Assembly (NCBI GenBank): GCA_031270145.1
Contig: JAISYD010000329.1
Span: 1 to 6,882 of the forward strand
Direction: 5' to 3'
Length of the DNA: 6,882 nt
DNA from: Planctomycetota bacterium
Lineage (GTDB): Bacteria > Planctomycetota > SZUA-567
Part shown: positions 1-4,521 of the stretch, in pieces
Position numbering within the stretch: position 1 is the first letter of the stretch
How the letters are laid out: every line of letters starts with the position of its first letter
Program-made: the position numbers and the translations under genes
Notes under the pieces: generated by a model
Told to the model about the DNA's origin: nothing
Seen by the model: only the letters and a program-made list of their open reading frames with translations
Database searches by the model: none

Positions 1-208
1 TTGGCGCGGCCGGCGCTTCCGGCGGCTTGGGAATCTCCGCCGTCACGACCGGCGTTTCCGGCGGCCGGTACGGTTTCCCTGCCGCTGGATCGGCTGGCGC
101 GCCAATTCGGGGAGGCGTCGGCTCGGCATAAACCAATATGATCCCCAAGAGGATCAAAGCCGCGATGTGCGCCGCCAGGCGAGTCTTGATGTCTATTCTG
201 CTGCGCAT
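1..208 (-). CDS. Membrane-anchored proline-rich protein, N-terminus only (TonB/TolA-like layout)
   Basis: Only the first 69 codons are in the window; the gene continues past the left edge. The start is ATG at 208-206, preceded by a strong AGGAGG five bases upstream. The visible protein has a short basic N-terminus (MRSRIDIKTR), one hydrophobic helix at about residues 11-28 containing a histidine at position 14, and then a proline/alanine-rich stretch with repeated PP and EPP-type steps. This is the layout of TonB, TolA and similar inner-membrane proteins whose linker crosses the periplasm, but such a layout is not diagnostic and the decisive C-terminal domain is missing. It lies 126 bases beyond the 53-residue gene and has a TATAAT box of its own upstream, so it may be transcribed both with that gene and separately. 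The coding call is fairly safe; the family is a guess. Confidence 0.6.
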   Translation of the reverse strand, partial: MRSRIDIKTRLAAHIAALILLGIILVYAEPTPPRIGAPADPAAGKPYRPPETPVVTAEIPKPPEAPAAP

Positions 209-267
209 GCCGTCCTCCTGCCCGCCCAATTTCCGCGCGCGGCCAATCCGCCAAGCCATCCAAGCGT

Positions 268-273
268 ATTATA
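268..273 (-). promoter_or_regulatory. Candidate sigma-70 -10 box upstream of the proline-rich membrane protein gene
   Basis: Read on the minus strand this is a perfect TATAAT, about 60 bases before the ATG at 208, in a locally AT-rich stretch of an otherwise GC-rich region. No convincing -35 hexamer is seen 16-18 bases upstream, so this is a -10-only call. Confidence 0.4.
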
Positions 274-298
274 GAGGAAAAACGGCGTTTGGAAATGT

Positions 299-323
299 AA
301 TTCGGCAAATCCGTCCGCGAATT
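299..323. repeat. Short inverted repeat, AATTCG ... CGAATT
   Basis: Six-base arms at 299-304 and 318-323 are perfect reverse complements around a 13-base centre. The repeat lies 12-36 bases past the stop codon of the 53-residue gene in its reading direction. No T-run follows on the minus strand, so it is a weak terminator candidate. It could instead be an operator for the promoter just downstream at 268-273. Confidence 0.3.
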
Positions 324-334
324 TTAGGGAAGCG

Positions 335-496
335 TTAATATGGGCCGGGATTGAACCAGCGTACCGCCAGCTTGAACAAAGTGCGCCCCAGGGCGGCTCC
401 GCCATCCTCGGCAAACAGGACATAGACGGCTGGACCCAGGGCCAGAATCAGCCAAAGTACAAACCAGGCCGCCGGTTTCGCCAATAGTCGCTTCAC
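335..496 (-). CDS. Small single-helix membrane protein, 53 residues
   Basis: I do not recognise the family. The GTG start at 496-494 has a purine-rich GGGGGAGAG ribosome binding site that overlaps the stop codon of the upstream 514-residue gene, six bases before the start, so translational coupling is likely. The protein begins MKRLLAKPAA, has one strong hydrophobic helix at about residues 10-29 and ends in a basic amphipathic tail (FKLAVRWFNPGPY). The layout suggests an inner-membrane protein with a short soluble tail. It is in the same frame as the upstream gene, with only TAA and two further codons between them, so it could also be a detached third membrane segment of a longer ancestral protein. 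The good binding site and tight packing support a real gene; the non-ATG start and small size keep confidence moderate. Confidence 0.55.
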   Translation of the reverse strand: MKRLLAKPAAWFVLWLILALGPAVYVLFAEDGGAALGRTLFKLAVRWFNPGPY

Positions 497-502
497 GTTA
501 TT

Positions 503-2047
503 TTACTCTCCCCCTCCCCCGAAAAAACTTTCAGGATGGGCGGAAAAAGAGGCCGCGATTGACCTTTGTCGTTCCGCGAAATCCGGCTCCGGCCGATTGG
601 GCCGCCAATCCATTTCCCGATCCAGCTCGATGACGCTTTGCGGCAGCCGCCTGGCTCCGATATCCAGCCATTTCAGCAGCCTTTCCGGTTCGCGGAGCCG
701 GGAATGGATGGCGATTCCACTAATCCCGAGCCGGCGCAAAACCCCGCTTTTCTCCGGGAAGTCGTCCGCGCGCAAAACCACCTTTCCGCCGGCCGCGGCG
801 CGAAGCAATCCGGAAACGGCGGCCTCGCCGGAATAATCCTTCTCCAGGGAAACCGCCGGCAGGCTGAGGCCGAGGCGTATTTTGGCGCTGGCTCCCGGTT
901 TCCATTCCCAAAGCGCCTCCGCCGGATAATTGCGGTAAACCAGGGAGCGATCGCCCGCGGCCGTGCGCCAGACCAATTCCAGTTGCGTGGGCCTTTCCCG
1001 GGCTCCGGAATCCACGTCGACGCGGGTGACGCCGATGGCGATGGAAAGGGGTTCGTCCCGGCGGAAATGCTTCTCCCCGACGCACCAATCGACGAAATTC
1101 AGGAATTTCCGGTTGAACATGAAGGATATGCCGTCCCATTCGGCGTTCGTCAGGCGGCCGTCATCCAGCCGCCACAAGCCCGAAGCCGATTTGAGATAGT
1201 TGTCCAGCAGTCCGCCGGGTTCGGTCAAACGCCTCCAACGCTCCAGGGGATCGCCGGGATGGAGGCTCCATGGATGCAAAACGTTTTCCCGCCACATGGC
1301 GTCCAGGCTGAAGGCGGCCAAGCGCACGGAGGCGAGACGATACTGGTTGAACAAGGCCCGGGGCGGCGCATCGTCCCGGGCGGGATCGTCCGGATGGGAA
1401 GCCAGGCGCTGTTCCAAATTCTCCGTCGCCAGCTCGGCCGCTTCCAGGGGATCGCCTTCGCTTCCGCCCGGCCCGTCGCCGGGAAGAAAGCGATCGGTGA
1501 AATTCATCCCGCCGCGCCGGAAGGCGCGGCGGACCGCCGCCAAATTGCCGGCATAGTCATTGGTCAGGGCGGCCAGCCGGCCAAGCGCCTCCCGCCACTT
1601 CCGCCGGTATTCCCCGGTTGCATCCGCCGAGGCGCTCCGGACTCCGGCAAACCCCGACGCAAATCCGGCTTCGCGGCCGGAAACATTGGCGGGCGGCTGC
1701 CGCCAAGGCTCCCGCGCCTCCCGCCGCCGCAATTCCGGCGTCCGGGTTTCTCCGGAAATGTTTGCCGGCCGGCTCTGGCCGGCCGGCAAACGGCGGCGCG
1801 GTCCGGCCGCAAGCGCTTCGGCCCCGGCAAGCCCCAGGCGCGGAAGGGGCCAGCCGCCATCCCGCCCCCGGATGGTTTCAATGGCGTGCGTCAGCGAGGC
1901 CAGCCGCTCCGCCTTTGCGGAGCCGGCGGAGATTTCCCTGGCCTGAAGCAACGGAGGCAGCGACCGCCGAAACTCCAGGGTTAGCAGCCAGCAAAGCGCC
2001 AGGCCGCCAAGATAAAGACCAAGCCGCGCATCCCTTCGCCAGCCCAT
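503..2047 (-). CDS. Membrane protein with a divergent IcmF/TssM-like C-terminal region (514 residues)
   Basis: The start is ATG at 2047 with GAGG nine bases upstream. The protein has a single N-terminal membrane helix (about residues 9-26), then a helical and Arg/Pro-rich low-complexity segment to about 145. A folded C-terminal half follows, ending in a glycine-rich tail (FFGGGGE). Residues 277-320 (PGGLLDNYL, then LWRL, then FNRKFLNFVDW), followed by a beta-rich stretch from 333 to about 415 with WEWKPG at 380-385, recall the order seen in the C-terminal periplasmic part of IcmF/TssM: a GGLLD-type segment, an aromatic helix, then a beta domain containing a Trp-Pro/Gly step. TssM is usually about 1,100-1,200 residues with three helices and a cytoplasmic ATPase-like domain; this protein has one helix and no P-loop. 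It could therefore be a reduced or split relative, or an unrelated envelope protein. Neighbouring single-helix small proteins and a TonB-like gene fit an envelope complex. The coding call is strong; the TssM-like call is a remembered-pattern inference. Confidence 0.6.
   Translation of the reverse strand: MGWRRDARLGLYLGGLALCWLLTLEFRRSLPPLLQAREISAGSAKAERLASLTHAIETIRGRDGGWPLPRLGLAGAEALAAGPRRRLPAGQSRPANISGETRTPELRRREAREPWRQPPANVSGREAGFASGFAGVRSASADATGEYRRKWREALGRLAALTNDYAGNLAAVRRAFRRGGMNFTDRFLPGDGPGGSEGDPLEAAELATENLEQRLASHPDDPARDDAPPRALFNQYRLASVRLAAFSLDAMWRENVLHPWSLHPGDPLERWRRLTEPGGLLDNYLKSASGLWRLDDGRLTNAEWDGISFMFNRKFLNFVDWCVGEKHFRRDEPLSIAIGVTRVDVDSGARERPTQLELVWRTAAGDRSLVYRNYPAEALWEWKPGASAKIRLGLSLPAVSLEKDYSGEAAVSGLLRAAAGGKVVLRADDFPEKSGVLRRLGISGIAIHSRLREPERLLKWLDIGARRLPQSVIELDREMDWRPNRPEPDFAERQRSIAASFSAHPESFFGGGGE
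1760..1791. repeat. Perfect 14-bp inverted repeat with 4-base loop inside the 514-residue gene
   Basis: The left arm GTTTGCCGGCCGGC (1760-1773) and right arm GCCGGCCGGCAAAC (1778-1791) are exact reverse complements around TCTG. The hairpin encodes residues 86-96 of the 514-residue protein, in the low-complexity linker. It would be a very stable stem in the mRNA and could be a palindromic repeat element accommodated in frame, or simply GC-rich coincidence. Confidence 0.75.
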
Positions 2048-2059
2048 GCGGGGAAACCT

Positions 2060-2224
2060 CTAACCGATTATTTCGGCGCCGATGTCCGAAAGAATCAGGC
2101 GGTAGAGAAGGAAAAGGAGTACGGGAACGATGATCGGCGCCGCCCATGAAACCAGGCCGCCCGTCCATCCCTCCGCTTCCGGCGCCGCCCCGCGTTGGGA
2201 AGGATTGCTCGCCTGGTTTCGCAT
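2060..2224 (-). CDS. Small single-helix membrane protein, 54 residues, first gene of the leftward operon
   Basis: I do not recognise the family. The start is ATG at 2224-2222 behind a purine-rich GGAGAGAG (2234-2227). The first 20 residues are polar (MRNQASNPSQ onward), a hydrophobic helix spans about residues 24-45 (including PIIVPVLLFLLYRLIL), and a short tail ends in GAEIIG. It stops 12 bases before the start of the IcmF/TssM-like gene, in the same frame, with the next gene's GAGG overlapping its TAG stop, so the two are probably translated together. A small one-helix partner co-transcribed with a larger envelope protein would suit a membrane-complex subunit, but nothing in the sequence identifies a function. 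It is too short for length-filtered gene calling, so it is easily missed. Confidence 0.6.
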   Translation of the reverse strand: MRNQASNPSQRGAAPEAEGWTGGLVSWAAPIIVPVLLFLLYRLILSDIGAEIIG

Positions 2225-2249
2225 GGCTCTCTCCGTTTTTATGGCTTCC

Positions 2250-2255
2250 CTTATA
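2250..2255 (-). promoter_or_regulatory. Possible -10 box for the leftward operon
   Basis: Read on the minus strand this is TATAAG, within GATATAAGGG, about 26 bases before the first ATG of the leftward operon. It leaves a short leader that contains the GGAGAGAG binding site. No good -35 hexamer is visible, so support is weak. Confidence 0.25.
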
Positions 2256-2260
2256 TCGGA

Positions 2261-2323
2261 TTGCCGGTTCCGGCGGTTGCAGTGAAAATCGCTTTTTAAG
2301 GATCCGGCGATTTGCCGGTTGCA
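2261..2323. repeat. Pair of short direct repeats in the divergent intergenic region
   Basis: TTGCCGGTT occurs at 2261-2269 and 2312-2320, and CGGTTGCA at 2274-2281 and 2316-2323. The right-hand copies overlap the candidate -35 of the rightward promoter, and the left-hand copies lie just upstream of the leftward genes. They could be binding sites for a regulator of both directions. With only two copies, chance in GC-rich DNA is possible. Confidence 0.35.
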
Positions 2324-2346
2324 TAAAAGAGGCTGTCCCTTATAAT
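2319..2346 (+). promoter_or_regulatory. Sigma-70-type promoter for the Hpt/psd direction
   Basis: A perfect TATAAT at 2341-2346 sits 16 bases after TTGCAT (2319-2324), which matches only the TTG of the -35 consensus. The stretch around it is AT-rich relative to its surroundings. Transcription would begin near 2353, giving a leader of about 64 bases before the Hpt ATG. This is the best promoter candidate in the window. Confidence 0.55.
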
Positions 2347-2416
2347 ATGTACGCTATATTTGTACCGCTCCTGGGCCGGACGCGCGCCGGCTCTATCCGG
2401 GGAGGGCGCGTACGCT

Positions 2417-2737
2417 ATGGAAAAGATTGGGGAAACCCGCGAAAACGGCCCGGCGAAGTTGGATCCGCCAGCCTTCAATCCGCCGCCGGAAATGCGCTCC
2501 GCCTACCTGGCCCGCCGCCGGGGCGAGCTTGACGCCTTGCGGCTGTGCGCCAGGCGGGGAGACTGGCGGCCGGTGTCGGTCACGGCCAACCATGTGCGCG
2601 GAACCGGCGCCATGTACGGCTTTCCCAACATCGGCGAGGCGGCGGAAAAGTTGGCCAAGGCGATACAGAACGAAGAAAGCAATTGTTTGGATTTGGCGGA
2701 AGGCTACTTCAGGGCGGTGAATGAATCTTATACCTGA
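2417..2737 (+). CDS. Stand-alone Hpt (histidine phosphotransfer) domain protein, 106 residues
   Basis: Hpt proteins carry a phosphoryl group on one histidine between response-regulator receivers and hybrid histidine kinases in cytoplasmic phosphorelays. Here the H-x-x-(K/R)-G motif is seen as HVRGTGAMYGF, with the phospho-accepting histidine at residue 59. It is followed by the usual helix (IGEAAEKLAKAI) and a last helix near the C-terminus. The first 25 residues are polar and proline-rich and look disordered; the whole length suits a one-domain Hpt. The ATG at 2417 has GGAGG at 2401-2405. An in-frame TTG at 2360 lies only a few bases after the predicted transcription start and lacks a binding site, so it was not chosen. 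No kinase or response-regulator gene is in view, so its partners are unknown. It is divergent from the envelope operon, which allows but does not prove shared control. Confidence 0.75.
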   Translation: MEKIGETRENGPAKLDPPAFNPPPEMRSAYLARRRGELDALRLCARRGDWRPVSVTANHVRGTGAMYGFPNIGEAAEKLAKAIQNEESNCLDLAEGYFRAVNESYT

Positions 2738-2744
2738 TTTTTCT

Positions 2745-2776
2745 GGAGGCGGCCGGTTTCCCGGCCGGAACCGGTT
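2745..2776 (+). promoter_or_regulatory. Ribosome binding site of psd with a hairpin between Shine-Dalgarno and start
   Basis: GGAGG (2745-2749) is 27 bases from the psd ATG, too far for normal use. The 18 bases directly after it form a 7-bp GC stem (2750-2756 with 2761-2767, loop TTTC). Folding this hairpin leaves nine bases (2768-2776) between GGAGG and ATG, a normal distance. A second, mutually exclusive stem is possible (CCGGTT at 2753-2758 with AACCGG at 2769-2774), which would occupy the bases just before the start. No other binding site or in-frame start exists between the stop at 2735-2737 and this ATG. Confidence 0.5.
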
Positions 2777-3478
2777 ATGCGGCTGACGCGGTACGGATCA
2801 AGGGAAATCGCGCTGGGGATCGCGGCGTTCGCCGTCCTCGCCTCGGTCTCGCTTCTCTTGTGCCGGCATTATGGCTCGGCCTGGTTCCTGTCGCCCCTGG
2901 CCGTCCTGGTCCCGCTCTTTGGCTGGCTCCTGTGGTTTTTCCGGGATCCGGAACGGACGATCCCGGACGCGCCTGGCTGCATCGTAAGCCCGGCCGACGG
3001 CGTCGTGACCCACTTGGACGAATGGTACGAGCCGGAGTTCATCGGCGGCCGGGCCAGGCGCTTGTCCATATTCCTCTCCGTTTTCGACGTCCACCTCAAC
3101 CGGGCTCCGGCGGCGGGGGTCGTGAAATTCCTCAAGTTCCGGCCCGGCGCCTTTTTCGACGCCAGACGCGAGGAGGCGCTGGCCAAAAACCAGAACCAGG
3201 ACCTCGGGTTGCTGGTCGACGAGCCGGGCCTGCCCGGCAAAATGCTGATCCGGCAATCGACCGGCGCCATCGCCAGGAACATCGTCTGTCCGATCGGAAT
3301 CAACCGGCGGCTGGCCAGAGGGGAGCGCTACGGCATGATCAAGTTCGGCTCGCGCACCACTTTGTTCGTCTCCGGCGAGGTCGGGATTGAATGGCTGGTC
3401 AAAATCGGCGACACGGTGCGGGCGGGGGAGACGGCGGTGGCGCGGACTGGCGGGACTGCCGGGGGAAACACGCCATGA
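2777..3478 (+). CDS. psd: Phosphatidylserine decarboxylase proenzyme, short (PSD-A) type
   Basis: It converts phosphatidylserine to phosphatidylethanolamine and CO2 at the inner membrane. The 233-residue length fits the short PSD-A subfamily. Two N-terminal hydrophobic helices (about residues 11-29 and 36-55) are followed by FFRDPER (54-60) and SPADG (71-75, Asp74). Next come FLSVFDVHLNR (99-109, His106) and the self-cleavage site FGSR, where Gly191-Ser192 would be cut so that Ser192 becomes the pyruvoyl group. By analogy with characterised decarboxylases, Asp74, His106 and Ser192 make up the self-processing triad; all are present, so the enzyme should be active. Its TGA stop overlaps the ATG of pssA (ATGA), which indicates translational coupling with the enzyme that supplies its substrate. 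ATG 2777 is the only usable start in the frame; its ribosome binding site is unusual and is described separately. Confidence 0.95.
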   Translation: MRLTRYGSREIALGIAAFAVLASVSLLLCRHYGSAWFLSPLAVLVPLFGWLLWFFRDPERTIPDAPGCIVSPADGVVTHLDEWYEPEFIGGRARRLSIFLSVFDVHLNRAPAAGVVKFLKFRPGAFFDARREEALAKNQNQDLGLLVDEPGLPGKMLIRQSTGAIARNIVCPIGINRRLARGERYGMIKFGSRTTLFVSGEVGIEWLVKIGDTVRAGETAVARTGGTAGGNTP

Positions 3479-4440
3479 AAGTCGAAAGCCAGGCCCGCCG
3501 GCCATTCCGGAGGGTGCAGATACTCCCTTCGCTCCTGACCATAGGCAATTTCGCCTGCGGCTTTGTTTCCATCGTCATTTGCCTGAACGCCGTCCACGCG
3601 GCGGCTCGGATCGATCCGGCGGCCGCCGAGGCCCGGGAGGCCGAGGTGGCGGCCGCCGCCGTGGCGGTGGACATGATCTCGCTGACCCGCCGCGACATCC
3701 ACCTGCTGTCGCGCGGCCGGTTCTCCAGCATGTTGTCCTGGGCCTGCGTGCTGATCTTCGTCGGCATGCTTTTCGACGCCCTGGACGGCAAGCTGGCGAG
3801 GCATATGGGCGCGGCCAGCGCCTTCGGCACCGAACTCGACTCTCTGGCCGACGTCACCACCTTCGGGCTGGCGCCGCCGATGCTGGTGAACGCCGTCTGG
3901 ATTTCCGCCATGCCGCCCCCGACCCCGTGGCTGGGGCCGGTCGGCATTTTCGGCGTCGTCTTTTCCATCTCGGCCGTACTCCGCCTGGCCCGCTACAACA
4001 TCCAGTGCGGAACCGCCGACAAGAACACCTTCACCGGCCTCCCCAGCCCGGCCGCGGCCGGCTGCGTGGCGGCGGCGTTGCTCCTGGCCGGCGGCGGCTA
4101 CGGCCCGGTCGAGGCTTTCGCCGCCTGGCTGGCGGGGCTGGCGGGGAACGGCGGGACGGCGGTCCAGGCCAAGGCCTATGTCCTGGGCGCGTTCCTGCTG
4201 CTTCCCGGCCTGCTCATGATCAGCACCATACCCTTCGCCCATCTTCCCAACCGTTGCCTGAGCGGAAAGAAGTCGTTTTCCACCCTGGCGGCGCTGGTGC
4301 TGATCCTGGCCCTGACTTGGCTGGAGCCTCGGATCATGTTGTTCGCCGGATTCAACGGTTATATGCTGGCCGGAGTGGCCTTGGCGGTCTGGCGGCGGCG
4401 CCCGCGCGGAGGCGGGGGCGGGGGAGGGTTGACGACGTGA
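3475..4440 (+). CDS. pssA: CDP-diacylglycerol--serine O-phosphatidyltransferase (phosphatidylserine synthase)
   Basis: It joins serine to CDP-diacylglycerol, releasing CMP, to make phosphatidylserine, the substrate of the enzyme encoded just upstream. The CDP-alcohol phosphatidyltransferase signature DG(x)2AR(x)8G(x)3D(x)3D is complete: Asp104-Gly105, Ala108-Arg109, Gly118, Asp122, Asp126. The N-terminal LPSLLTIGNFACGF (18-31) is typical of the PssA type. Several hydrophobic helices run to the C-terminus, giving an integral inner-membrane enzyme. At 321 residues it is longer than the usual 240-280, partly because of an insert of about 45 residues, rich in Ala/Glu, between the first helix and the helix leading into the signature (residues 42-86). 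I recall similar inserts in planctomycete homologues. The C-terminus ends in an Arg-rich stretch and seven glycines. It starts at ATG 3475, inside the psd stop. Confidence 0.93.
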   Translation: MKVESQARRPFRRVQILPSLLTIGNFACGFVSIVICLNAVHAAARIDPAAAEAREAEVAAAAVAVDMISLTRRDIHLLSRGRFSSMLSWACVLIFVGMLFDALDGKLARHMGAASAFGTELDSLADVTTFGLAPPMLVNAVWISAMPPPTPWLGPVGIFGVVFSISAVLRLARYNIQCGTADKNTFTGLPSPAAAGCVAAALLLAGGGYGPVEAFAAWLAGLAGNGGTAVQAKAYVLGAFLLLPGLLMISTIPFAHLPNRCLSGKKSFSTLAALVLILALTWLEPRIMLFAGFNGYMLAGVALAVWRRRPRGGGGGGGLTT

Positions 4441-4521
4441 ATCCCGGATATTGGCGATTGTAAACGGCCCCGGCTTTCCCGGCGTCCGGGCGAGGAGCCT
4501 TTCTTCAGGAGGGTTGCTGGC

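Noticed and set aside
566..1984. Long open frame of 472 codons on the plus strand, opposite the IcmF/TssM-like gene
   Set aside because: It has no recognisable domain and a Gly/Pro/Arg/Gln-rich composition typical of antisense frames in GC-rich DNA. The minus-strand gene has a membrane helix, binding site, tight operon spacing and a recognisable C-terminal pattern.
1878..2324. Minus-strand frame of 148 codons across the divergent region
   Set aside because: It overlaps both the 54-residue gene and the start of the 514-residue gene in a different frame, has no binding site at its start and crosses the probable promoter region.
2798..3505. Open frame of 235 codons on the minus strand, opposite psd
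   Set aside because: psd on the plus strand carries all its catalytic residues; the opposite frame is rich in Arg/Pro/Asp/Gln without any domain.
4402..4431. Glycine-codon run at the end of pssA considered as a simple-sequence contingency repeat
   Set aside because: The run mixes GGC, GGG and GGA codons rather than an exact repeated unit, so slippage-based switching is not well supported.
3387..4463. Plus-strand frame of 358 codons overlapping pssA in another frame
   Set aside because: It is extremely Arg/Gly/Pro-rich, overlaps the CDP-alcohol phosphatidyltransferase signature in the correct frame, and has no motif of its own.
4441..4521. Possible terminator or small gene between pssA and glgC
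   Set aside because: Only imperfect GC pairings without a T-tract are present, and the longest frame after the pssA stop is about eight codons.
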